From positions 1-64,000 of the forward strand of contig VBCA01000008.1 in NCBI GenBank assembly GCA_005881575.1: 64,000 bases of DNA. The letters run 5' to 3'. The notes under the pieces are model-generated. The model saw only the letters and a list, made by a program, of their open reading frames with translations. It searched no databases and was not told the DNA's origin. Shown piece by piece: positions 16,992-25,340 of the stretch (position 1 is the first letter of the stretch; the number at the start of each line of letters is the position of its first letter). The position numbers and the translations under genes were made by a program. This DNA is from Betaproteobacteria bacterium (GTDB lineage: Bacteria; Pseudomonadota; Gammaproteobacteria; Burkholderiales; SG8-39).

Positions 16992-18361
16992 CTTGGGCTT
17001 TCCCTTTCCGCATGGAAGCGTTCATCCAGTGTCGAGGATATGTTGACGAACACCGGGCAATGAGCTTTGAGCTTTTGCAATTTATCGGCCTTCTTCTTGA
17101 CTTTCGTCTTGTCATCCAGCTCCAACTTGACCACTTGCCCGTTCGCCACTGGGATGCCGTTGAGCTCCGCACGGCTCGTAACACCTGCATTGACGGTACC
17201 GCTGCAAGTTGGCGGCGAAGCGTTGCTCGCGCGGGCGACGACCCGTAGCCCCTTGCCCGGCTTCAGTCTCCGAGGATCCCGGTAGCGCGTATCGACGCGC
17301 AGATTGAGACTCCTGGCGATTTCGTCCCACTTCGTGACTTGAACCGGGTACGGCTCCCTGCGACCGTTGTGGCTAGCGAAGATTCCTGCAGGGAAGCGCG
17401 CATTAAAGGATAGATTGATGACGTCTATGCCGTCGGTCTGCGTCACGCCGTCAAGCTTAAAGACCCCGAGGAATCGATGCGGGGATTGACGCTCGTAGAC
17501 GGTAAACGTGCTGTTACCTTGGCTGGAGGCGATGAGGTAGCCTCCTCCATCGGGCAAGTAGTACATCGCCAACCCTTCTACGTCTGCCGCCAAGCCGTTT
17601 TCGCCCACGGCGGCAATTTTCGTCCCCTCAGTACGATCCTGCGGCTCGGCATCGAAGTTCCAGATGCCGACCGACTCTTCGGCTACGTAGAGCTTGCCGT
17701 GCTCATCGTCAGCGACCATGCCCTCGACGGTACTACCCAGGCGCATCTCGCGCACCGGCTTCTTGGCCGATATCCGGCCGCGACCGTTGTCGATGAGCTC
17801 AAATTGCTTGATTTGTGCCTTCGACCAAAGCGTCGACTCGGTGCTGGTAAACGCGTAAAACCTGCCTGTCTTCGGGCTCCTGTAAAGCGTGATGCCATAG
17901 CTCGGACCGGAGTCGATCCTGCCATCGTCGATCTGTTCCAGATGGCGGCTCACCACATTTACTTTGTAGACGCGGATCTTGTTCGTGCCGCGTTCGTTGA
18001 AGGCGACGATATCGACCGTCTCTTTGGCCAGCGTGAAGCGATAGCGCGTGTCGATGTTGCCGGGCTTCTGAGCAGAGACGACCTGCAGCGTCTTGCCGGC
18101 CAGATCGTAGACAAAGATTTTGTCCGCCTTCTTGTCCGACGTAATGATCGTGCTTTGCGAAAGGTCGCTCGGGTGAAGCCAGAACGTGAGGTCGTCCTGG
18201 TCTCTAGCCTCCGCGGCTTGCAGCGTCAAGCTCGGACTAATGGCCGGTTGCGTAGCGGCGAAGCCGGCGTCAAGCGCCAGCAGCAAAAAGAATACGGTGA
18301 AGCAGAACGCGGTTGTCCTGCTCGGCATCGCCCTGCCAGGTTCTCTAGCGCTACTTGTCAT
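16988..18361 (-). CDS. Beta-propeller phytase
   Basis: The 457-residue protein has a signal peptide (FCFTVFFLLLALDAGFA). The blades of the calcium-dependent beta-propeller phytase family follow: DQDDLTFWLHP, PSYGITLYRSPKTG, EGMVADDEHGKLYVAEESVG, DVEGLAMYYLPDGGGYLIASSQGN, and TDGIDVINLSF. These enzymes hydrolyse phytate outside the cell. About 90 residues after the propeller form an extra C-terminal domain with lysine-rich sequence. The ATG at 18361 was chosen because gagga lies nine bases upstream; an upstream reading to 18409 is possible. It heads a two-gene operon with the phosphatase. Confidence 0.9.
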   Translation of the reverse strand: MTSSAREPGRAMPSRTTAFCFTVFFLLLALDAGFAATQPAISPSLTLQAAEARDQDDLTFWLHPSDLSQSTIITSDKKADKIFVYDLAGKTLQVVSAQKPGNIDTRYRFTLAKETVDIVAFNERGTNKIRVYKVNVVSRHLEQIDDGRIDSGPSYGITLYRSPKTGRFYAFTSTESTLWSKAQIKQFELIDNGRGRISAKKPVREMRLGSTVEGMVADDEHGKLYVAEESVGIWNFDAEPQDRTEGTKIAAVGENGLAADVEGLAMYYLPDGGGYLIASSQGNSTFTVYERQSPHRFLGVFKLDGVTQTDGIDVINLSFNARFPAGIFASHNGRREPYPVQVTKWDEIARSLNLRVDTRYRDPRRLKPGKGLRVVARASNASPPTCSGTVNAGVTSRAELNGIPVANGQVVKLELDDKTKVKKKADKLQKLKAHCPVFVNISSTLDERFHAERESPR

Positions 18362-18543
18362 ACGGTCCATTCCTCTGTCGCAATCTAAGCCGTGGCCAAG
18401 ATCGATCATGGCAGCCGCTCACCGACCCGAAACAGCCGCAACCGTGCGCATTTCGCGGCACGGACGCGAAGGGATTTCCTATCCTTCGCCGCCGGGTATA
18501 CTTACGAAAGTCCTGTGTATCCGTGCATCGGAAGAGGAAGCAC

Positions 18544-20046
18544 ATGAACGCGATCCATACCCTGGGCTGGGCCCTCGTGCACTCGTTGTGGCAGGACGCG
18601 CTTGCCGCGGCGGGCCTGGCCTCCCTCCTCGCGCTCGTCCCTGCGCGGGCGGCTCGCGTGCGCTACGCACTCGCGGCGCTGACGCTGGCGATCATGCTGG
18701 CGCTTCCCCTGGCGACCGCACTGCGCCTCGACGCCGCGTCCGATGCTGCGATGCCGGCGCTCGCCGCTCCCGCGCTGACGTCGCTCGTCGACCGGATCCG
18801 CGCGGGGCTCGAGCCCACGCTGCCGTGGATCGTCGCCCTGTGGCTCGGCGGCGTGCTGGTGATGTCGGCGCGGCTGGCGTCGGGGTGGGCAACGACACGG
18901 CGGCTGGCGACCGCGGGAACGCGGCCGGTCTCCGACGCCTGGCGGCAGGCGCTCGCCCGTCTCGCGAGGCGGCTCCGCGTCAGCCGGCCCGTGCGGCTGC
19001 TCGCGTCGGCGTTGATAGAGGTGCCCGCAGTGATCGGCTGGTGGCGGCCGGTGATTCTCATCCCGGTGAGCGTGCTGGCGGGGGGCGGTCTCACGCCGCT
19101 GCAGCTCGACGCGCTGCTGGCCCACGAGCTGGCCCACGTGCGGCGGCACGACTACCTCGTCAACCTGCTGCAAACGGCGGTCGAGACGCTGCTCTTCTAC
19201 CATCCCGCGGTGTGGTGGGTCTCGACGCGGGTGCGCGAGGAGCGCGAGCACTGCTGCGACGACCTGGCGGTCGCCGCCTGTGGCGACGCGCGTGTCTACG
19301 CGACGGCCCTGCTCAGGACGGAGCAACTGCGCGCCGCACCGGCGCTCGCGCTCGGGGCGGGCGGCGGCTCGCTGCTCGGTCGCGTCCGCCGCCTCCTGGC
19401 ACCGGCGACGCCCGACGCCTTCCCGCGCTGGCTCGCCGGCGTCTTCGGCGGGGCGCTCGCGCTGGCGGTGGCGATCGGGAGTGGTTGGGGCCTGCATCGC
19501 TCCTTGCCGGCCTCCGCGGATTCGCTGATCGCACTCGCGACCGGGTCCCGTGATCCGGAGGTGCGCCACGATGCTGTGAAGGAGCTGGGCCAAACGAAGG
19601 ATCCGCGGGCCCGAATGACCCTCATCGCCCTCGCCCAGACTGATCCCGACGACGACGTGCGGGACGAAGCCGTCGAGAGCCTCGGCGCGGCGTTCCCCGA
19701 TGCCGAGACCGTGCGCGTGCTCGCCGCGATCGCGCGGCGCGATCCAAATGAGCACGTGATGCGCGAAGCGCTCGAGACGCTCGGCAGGATGAAGAACGGC
19801 GCCGGTCTGCCGGTGGTCATCGACATCGCCCGCACGCATCCGAACCCCGACGTGCGGCGCGAGGCGGTTGAGAGCATCCGCGACGAAGCGCCGCGGGCGA
19901 TCTCCGTACCGATCCTGCGCGAGATCGCGCGCCGGGACCGAGACCCCGACGTGCACCGCAAGGCGGCGCACGCGCTGGCGAAGTTGGACGACTCTAGGCG
20001 TCATGAAGCTCGGTCGTCGGTTGCATCGAGCAGCTTGCGGATTTGA
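18544..20046 (+). CDS. M56 (BlaR1/MecR1-like) membrane peptidase with HEAT repeats
   Basis: The 500-residue protein begins with transmembrane segments. The M56 zinc-peptidase motif HELAH (194-198) sits within LLAHELAHVRRHDYLVN, followed by EREHCCDDLAV, which supplies the third metal ligand. After another transmembrane helix, residues from about 330 to the end form roughly five HEAT-type repeats (DPEVRHDAVKELG, DPDDDVRDEAVESLG, NPDVRREAVESI). BlaR1 relatives sense a signal and cleave a BlaI-type repressor, but no BlaI gene is nearby and a HEAT tail replaces the penicillin-sensor domain. The last residues overlap the 3' end of the opposite kinase gene. Confidence 0.85.
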   Translation: MNAIHTLGWALVHSLWQDALAAAGLASLLALVPARAARVRYALAALTLAIMLALPLATALRLDAASDAAMPALAAPALTSLVDRIRAGLEPTLPWIVALWLGGVLVMSARLASGWATTRRLATAGTRPVSDAWRQALARLARRLRVSRPVRLLASALIEVPAVIGWWRPVILIPVSVLAGGGLTPLQLDALLAHELAHVRRHDYLVNLLQTAVETLLFYHPAVWWVSTRVREEREHCCDDLAVAACGDARVYATALLRTEQLRAAPALALGAGGGSLLGRVRRLLAPATPDAFPRWLAGVFGGALALAVAIGSGWGLHRSLPASADSLIALATGSRDPEVRHDAVKELGQTKDPRARMTLIALAQTDPDDDVRDEAVESLGAAFPDAETVRVLAAIARRDPNEHVMREALETLGRMKNGAGLPVVIDIARTHPNPDVRREAVESIRDEAPRAISVPILREIARRDRDPDVHRKAAHALAKLDDSRRHEARSSVASSSLRI

Positions 20047-21125
20047 TCCAGCTCCTCCGGCGTGGCCGGCCGTGTGGACAGGGCCTGCAACACGAGCTCG
20101 AGCGCCGCGCCCCTGGGCTTGAAGGCCGGCGGCTTGGCGGGCACGACCGCCTCGGACGCCAACGCGTCCTCGACCAGCCGCGCCGCTTCGGCCAGTTGGG
20201 CGTGTGCCCGCGCCAGCCAGTCGGGCTTCCGCCGCTTCACGGCGTGGACTTTGCTGGCGAGACGCAGCAGCGCCGCTGCCCGGTGCCAAGCGAGCGCGCG
20301 CTCGTCCAGGACATCGCGCGTCCCCTCGACCAGCGCAGTCAGCGCCCGCGTTGCCTCGCCGGCCAGCGCCTCATGGTCCAGGCCGAGGCGCCAGACGGTC
20401 GCCAGAAACATTCCGGCATCGAGCTCCAGTGGCCCCTGCCCGAAGCGCTCCCAATCGATGAGGCCCGCGCCGTCCCCGAGGTCGAGCACGTGGCGGGCGT
20501 AGAACGTGCCGTGGACGAGCTGTGACCTGTCTTCCCGCGGCTGCGCCTGTGCCAGCGTCGCGGCGAGCCGCGTGGCCGCGTCTCCGAGCGTCGGGTCGGC
20601 CTCACGTAGCCACGCGACCCATTCACGCGCGCGGCTCAGCATGCGAGCCGCGCCGAGCGGCAGTCCGAGCCGCACTGGGAGGGACGCGGCACATCGCAGC
20701 CATTGCGCGGCCAGCTCGCCGGCGCGCTGACCCCGTCCCTGTTTGACCAGCTCGTGCGCCGTCGGCCCCTCCAGCCAGCCGATCACGATGACCCGCAGGT
20801 CTCGGTCCCAGGCAAGCAGCGGCGGCACACGGACTCCGGAGTCGCCCGAGAGGCCGGCGGCCGCGAGGGCCCGGTACAGGACTACTTCCGGCGTCGGGTC
20901 TGCGGCGTACGCCTTCACCGCGAGGCGACGCTGCCCCACGCGAACCTCGAGTGTGGCGCGTTCGCCCGGCGAGTAGCCGACGAGATGCATGGCGACGGGA
21001 GCGTCCTCCAGCCCCAAGGCCAGGAGCGCGCGTGCAAGGCCCAGCGCGCGGGTCACGCCGAGCGCGCGCATCGCCACGATCCCGGGCAGCGCCGCGTCGT
21101 CGGGCAGATCAGTGGTGGGGTTCAT
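20001..21125 (-). CDS. APH-fold kinase with altered catalytic loop and C-terminal motif (kinD)
   Basis: The 374-residue protein has the aminoglycoside phosphotransferase/choline kinase fold: RLAVKAY with a candidate ATP-binding Lys71, VIGWLEGPT, and the metal-binding GLIDWE around residue 224. The catalytic loop reads VHGTFYARH, so the Asp expected after HG is Thr207. It may be inactive or use another base. The last 34 residues, after a Pro-rich linker, carry a motif shared with the first protein of the operon. The ATG overlaps the upstream stop by one base (TGATG). Antibiotic resistance should not be assumed from the fold. Confidence 0.8.
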   Translation of the reverse strand: MNPTTDLPDDAALPGIVAMRALGVTRALGLARALLALGLEDAPVAMHLVGYSPGERATLEVRVGQRRLAVKAYAADPTPEVVLYRALAAAGLSGDSGVRVPPLLAWDRDLRVIVIGWLEGPTAHELVKQGRGQRAGELAAQWLRCAASLPVRLGLPLGAARMLSRAREWVAWLREADPTLGDAATRLAATLAQAQPREDRSQLVHGTFYARHVLDLGDGAGLIDWERFGQGPLELDAGMFLATVWRLGLDHEALAGEATRALTALVEGTRDVLDERALAWHRAAALLRLASKVHAVKRRKPDWLARAHAQLAEAARLVEDALASEAVVPAKPPAFKPRGAALELVLQALSTRPATPEELDQIRKLLDATDDRAS

Positions 21126-22528
21126 CAGAGTGTCCCGGACGCCGTGCGGTGCGCCTCGGCGACGGCCGCTGCGACCTTTTCGGGCCAGCGCGGCTCCTGG
21201 CGCTTGAAGATGCCGCCCGCAACCTCGATCAGTGCGCCGGCGCAATGCAGGGCAAATTGGTGGCGCCATCCCGCTGGGACGTGGGCGAAGTATTCGTCAG
21301 CGAATAAATCCGCAGCACGCCGCGCCTCATCCGCCGGCAGCGCGTCGAGACCGACCCGGGCCGTGATGTGCGCGACCAGGTGGGCGGGGTCCCGCACGGG
21401 ATCGCCTAGGACGACAGAGTCGAGATCGATGAAGCACACCCGGTCGTCCGAAACGAATATGTGGTCGGTCTTCAAGTCCCGATGGATGGGGGCTGGCGGC
21501 GCCTCCGTAAGACCGTCCCCGACCGCCGCCGAGAGCGCCACGACCTGCGCTCGCAGCTCCGGACAGGCCCACTGCACGAGACTTGCCGCGCGGTTCACGT
21601 CAACGAGCTGGTCGGCTAGAGAATGGCGCTCGGTCAGCGGCAGGTCCGCTTGATTGAAGGCGGCCACGGCTCGAGCCACCGCGCGCAGGGCCGCGGACCA
21701 GTCGTCCCCGCGCAGCAGGATCTGCTGCAGCGCCGTGCCTCGAGCCTCCTCTAATGCCAGGGTGCGCAGCTCGGGCACGTAGGCGATGGGCCGCACCACG
21801 TCGTACGGCGCGCGGCCTGCCCGTGCGTTGTCGGCCAGCGCCTGCAACAGTCGGAGGGTCTGCGCCCCACGCTCGTTGCGATAGACCTTCAGGTAGCAGC
21901 GGCGGATCTCGCCCTTCCCCGTCAGCCGGTCGCGCGCCTGTAGCGTGTACCGGAGCGCGGCGCCGAGCTCCGTGCGGTAGCGCATCGGCTCGATCGTCCG
22001 TTCCTCGGCACGCCAGCGGCCGGGTTCCGGACCGGCGAGCAGCAGTGGCTCGAGCTGGTGCACGGCGCCGTCCAGCACGAGGCGCAGATTCGGGAGCTTG
22101 CGGTCGAAGGGAAAGACTTGCACCAGCATCTGCAGCTCGGGGATGAAGTCCATCGGTTCGAACACGAGCCACTGCTCCGGAATCTGCGGGCGCGGATCCG
22201 CGGCGCGCAGCTCTCGCCACAGCCGCTCGGCCTCGCCGGGCGCGGCGTACACCAGGCCGGTCACCCACTGGTCCCAGCTGCGACCGCTGCTCGGATCGAC
22301 GACGCGGAGCGTATATTGCAAGACGCAGCGCGACGTGGACTGGCGGCACCGAAATCGGAAGGGGACACACTCCTCGATGCGGTAGGCCTTCCCCGAGACC
22401 GCCTTGAGACGCTGGCGGAACACTTGGAGCATGAGCCGCGCATCGCTGGCGGTCTCGAGCTGCGGGAAATCCGGGTCCGCCGGGAACCCGTCCACGGAAA
22501 CCGCCGCCGGGAGCGCCTGTTTTCGCAC
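21125..22528 (-). CDS. APH-fold kinase with duplicated N-lobe (kinC)
   Basis: The 467-residue protein ends in a complete kinase domain: CYLKVY with the likely ATP-binding Lys214, IHRDLKTDHI as the catalytic loop, and CFIDLDSV as the metal-binding segment. Residues 69-150 look like a second, degenerate copy of the N-lobe. QYTLRVVDPSSG aligns with RYTLQARDRLTG at 193, and FIPEL with VPEL, at the same spacing; the first copy lacks the Lys. The substrate is unknown. It lies 17 bases after the ABC exporter gene. Confidence 0.78.
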   Translation of the reverse strand: MRKQALPAAVSVDGFPADPDFPQLETASDARLMLQVFRQRLKAVSGKAYRIEECVPFRFRCRQSTSRCVLQYTLRVVDPSSGRSWDQWVTGLVYAAPGEAERLWRELRAADPRPQIPEQWLVFEPMDFIPELQMLVQVFPFDRKLPNLRLVLDGAVHQLEPLLLAGPEPGRWRAEERTIEPMRYRTELGAALRYTLQARDRLTGKGEIRRCYLKVYRNERGAQTLRLLQALADNARAGRAPYDVVRPIAYVPELRTLALEEARGTALQQILLRGDDWSAALRAVARAVAAFNQADLPLTERHSLADQLVDVNRAASLVQWACPELRAQVVALSAAVGDGLTEAPPAPIHRDLKTDHIFVSDDRVCFIDLDSVVLGDPVRDPAHLVAHITARVGLDALPADEARRAADLFADEYFAHVPAGWRHQFALHCAGALIEVAGGIFKRQEPRWPEKVAAAVAEAHRTASGTL

Positions 22529-22545
22529 GGGTACGGGCTCCTGTA

Positions 22546-24354
22546 TCAGGGCGCGAGGGTCGCGGCGGGCTGCTGCAGATCGAGCGTGTACAGCTGCCGG
22601 TACCGCGCGTTCCCGGCCAGCAGCTCAGCATGCGTGCCGCGGCCGATGACCCGGCCTTCCTCAAGCACGAGGACGACATCGGCGTCCGTAATCGACTGCA
22701 GGTCGTGGGTGATCATGAGGCAGGTTTTGCCGGCCATGAGCCGATCGAGTGCCTCGCGCACGTTCGCTTCGCTCTCGGCGTCGAGGCCCGTCATCGGCTC
22801 GTCCAGAATGAGGATCGGGGCGTTGCGAATGAGCGCGCGCGCAATCGCGATCCGCTGGCGCTGGCCGCCCGAGAGGGTAGCGCCCCGCTCGCCGATGACG
22901 GAGTCATATCCGTCCTCCAGCTCCCGGATGAACTCGTCGGCGTTTGCCGCCTTGGCCGCCGCGATGATCTCCTCCAAGTCCGCGTCGGGTCGGCCATAGG
23001 CGATGTTCTCGCGAATCGTGGCTCCGAACAGAATCGATTGCTGGAGCACGAGCCCGATCTGGCGGCGCAGGGACTCCCGCCGATAGTGCTGGATGTCGAC
23101 CCCGTCGACGAGAATGACCCCCTCGTGCGCTTCGTAGAGACGCAGGATCAGGCTGACGATGGTGGACTTCCCCGCCCCCGACGCACCCACCAGGGCCAGC
23201 CGCTGCCCCGGCGACACGGCAAACGAAACGTGCCGCAGCACGTCCCGGCCGTCGCCGTAATCGAAGGACACGTCCCGGAACACGATCTCTCCGCGGAACG
23301 GGGCCGCCTCAATGGCATCGGGGCGATCCTGGATCTCGGGCGCGATGTCCAGGACTTCGGACAGCCGGTCCGCGCTGGCCATGGCCTTGGAGAAGTCGGT
23401 TGAGAGCTTGGCCAGACTCTTGAGCGGCTTGTACATGTTGGTGAGGTACGCGACGACGAGCACGAGCTCGCCGGGCAGCATCCTGCCGTTCACGACCTCC
23501 AGCGCTCCGAACAGCACTGCCGCCGCAGTCCCCAGCGCGGTGATGATCTCCGATGACCGTGTTGCCGCGGCCTCCAAGCGGGCAATGCGAATGCTTTCCC
23601 GCAGCGTCTCGCCCGTTACCGCGTCGAACCGCTCTTCCTCGTGTTTCTCTCGGGCGAAGGCCTGCACCAGCGGTATCGCCGAGAGCACCTCGCTCATGCG
23701 CGACGCCACTTGACCCTCTTGCCGTTTTTGCTTCTTGGCGGAGGCCTTCGTCTTGCGATAGAGATGCAGCAGGCTGTAACCCAGGAACGGCAGGGTCGCC
23801 AAGGCGATCAAGCCGATCCTCCAATTCATGGCGAACATGATCGCGAACATCCCGATGACCGTCAGCAGCTGTGCGGAAAACTTGAGGATCGACTCCGCGA
23901 ACACGTCCTTGAGCGTGTTCGTGTCCGCGCCGATCCTGGTCAGCAGGTCCCCCGTGCGCGCCTGGTTATGGAACGAGAGCGACAATCGCTGCAAATGCGC
24001 GAACAGCTCCCGGCGCAGCGCGTAGACCGTGGTGTAGCCGATGGAGGAGGTGATGAAGATCTGGGCATACGAGAAGAGCCCGCCACACACCGCGATCAGC
24101 ACGATCGCGCAGGACGCTGCCAGGAGGAGGGGAACCTGGCCGCTCGGGAGGAGATCCCGGACAAATGGCAAGAGATGCGGCATTGGCTTCAGCAGGATGC
24201 CGTGATCGATGATGATCTTGAGGGGCCACGGCTTCAGCAGCTCCGTGGCCGCAACGCCCACGGTACACACAGCGGCCAAGAGTAAACGCCCTTTGACCTG
24301 GCGTAGGTGAGCCAAGAAGATCTGGCGAAACCGCGTGCGTTTCCCTGGTCGCAT
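22546..24354 (-). CDS. ABC exporter, fused membrane and ATPase domains
   Basis: The 602-residue half-transporter has an N-terminal six-helix membrane domain (LLLAAVCTVGVAATELLKPWPLKI, then VLIAVCGGLFSYAQIF) and a C-terminal ATPase with Walker A GASGAGKST, signature LSGGQRQRIAIARAL, and Walker B ILILDEPMTG. It is the type IV exporter class of MsbA and lipid or drug exporters and should work as a dimer in the inner membrane. It is the only transporter in a seven-gene operon of glycosyltransferases and kinases, so it probably exports their product or a lipid-linked intermediate. Confidence 0.93.
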   Translation of the reverse strand: MRPGKRTRFRQIFLAHLRQVKGRLLLAAVCTVGVAATELLKPWPLKIIIDHGILLKPMPHLLPFVRDLLPSGQVPLLLAASCAIVLIAVCGGLFSYAQIFITSSIGYTTVYALRRELFAHLQRLSLSFHNQARTGDLLTRIGADTNTLKDVFAESILKFSAQLLTVIGMFAIMFAMNWRIGLIALATLPFLGYSLLHLYRKTKASAKKQKRQEGQVASRMSEVLSAIPLVQAFAREKHEEERFDAVTGETLRESIRIARLEAAATRSSEIITALGTAAAVLFGALEVVNGRMLPGELVLVVAYLTNMYKPLKSLAKLSTDFSKAMASADRLSEVLDIAPEIQDRPDAIEAAPFRGEIVFRDVSFDYGDGRDVLRHVSFAVSPGQRLALVGASGAGKSTIVSLILRLYEAHEGVILVDGVDIQHYRRESLRRQIGLVLQQSILFGATIRENIAYGRPDADLEEIIAAAKAANADEFIRELEDGYDSVIGERGATLSGGQRQRIAIARALIRNAPILILDEPMTGLDAESEANVREALDRLMAGKTCLMITHDLQSITDADVVLVLEEGRVIGRGTHAELLAGNARYRQLYTLDLQQPAATLAP

Positions 24355-24356
24355 GA

Positions 24357-25340
24357 TTAGCGCGCGCTCGCCAGCAGGTCGATCGCCTCGGCCTGCCGCC
24401 GCTGGATCGCCTCGGCCTCCGGATGGCGAGTCCGGTCAAACGTGAGTGAGTGGATCTTCCGCGCGAGAGCGATCTGCTCGTACCAGGCGACCCGCTGCGC
24501 TAAGCCCGGAGCGTCGGGGGAGGAGCGCCGGTAGGCATCGAGGATCGTGGCCCGCGCCGCGGCGAAGTCCGGCAGCTTCTCCGGCTTGCGCAGGGTGAGC
24601 CGGCGCAGCTGGGTCAGCAGATTGCCGAGGTCCAGCGCCGGATCACCGCGCGTGCAATCGTCGAAGTCGAGGAAGACGATCGTGCCGGCTTGCCACCGGA
24701 GCTGCACCAGCCCCAGGTCGCCGTGCAGAAACGACGGAGCGGCCGGCGGCGGCGCGGCCTCACGCTGCAGCCGGTCGCGCCAGCGCTGCAACGACGCGGC
24801 CTCCGCGGGAAACCGGCTGCACAGCTCCACAATCCTTCCTTGCAGGTCGGCGAGCACGGCGGCAGGACCCGTCACCGACGCCAGCGTAACGGGCGCGGCA
24901 TGCAGGGCGGCCAGCGCGCGTCCCATCGCGGCCAGCACGTGGGCACCGTCTGCGGCGATCGCCTTGACGACTGACTCGCCCGGCTCGTAACTCAGAAGGA
25001 GCAGGCGACGCGGGGCGTGGTAGGCGAGCACCCTCGGAACCACGAAGCCGCCACGGGCGCCACACCGGGAGGCGGTCAGCTCTCGCAGCGTCGTCGCAAC
25101 GCCGCAGGCATCCCCGTCGCGCTCGTAGAATTTGCCCACCCACTGGTGGTGTTGTACCTCAGCGCCACCGGGCATGCGGGCCTGGACGTCGTACCGCACC
25201 ACGCGGTGTTTCCCGCGCTTGGAGAGGGGATGCTCGCTCCAGGTGTCGACCACCCCGTCGGCACCGTGAACCGCGCGAAGCGCCGCAGCGAGGGCGACGC
25301 CGAGGTCCGCACCACTCAGTGTGGTGGGCGGCGCGTTCAT
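24357..25340 (-). CDS. APH-fold kinase (kinB)
   Basis: The 327-residue protein has the phosphotransferase fold. WVGKFYERDG carries the likely ATP-binding Lys, FLHGDLGLVQL is the catalytic loop, and VFLDFDDCTRGDPALDLGNL is the metal-binding segment. The Asn usual after the catalytic Asp is Gln here, as in several APH relatives. The gene overlaps the kinA stop by four bases (ATGA) and ends two bases before the ABC exporter gene. The acceptor is unknown; a sugar, lipid or nucleoside produced by the adjacent glycosyltransferases is possible. Confidence 0.8.
   Translation of the reverse strand: MNAPPTTLSGADLGVALAAALRAVHGADGVVDTWSEHPLSKRGKHRVVRYDVQARMPGGAEVQHHQWVGKFYERDGDACGVATTLRELTASRCGARGGFVVPRVLAYHAPRRLLLLSYEPGESVVKAIAADGAHVLAAMGRALAALHAAPVTLASVTGPAAVLADLQGRIVELCSRFPAEAASLQRWRDRLQREAAPPPAAPSFLHGDLGLVQLRWQAGTIVFLDFDDCTRGDPALDLGNLLTQLRRLTLRKPEKLPDFAAARATILDAYRRSSPDAPGLAQRVAWYEQIALARKIHSLTFDRTRHPEAEAIQRRQAEAIDLLASAR

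Noticed and set aside
18544-20046. Beta-lactam sensor BlaR1
   Set aside because: There is no penicillin-binding sensor domain and no BlaI or beta-lactamase nearby; only the M56 peptidase part matches.
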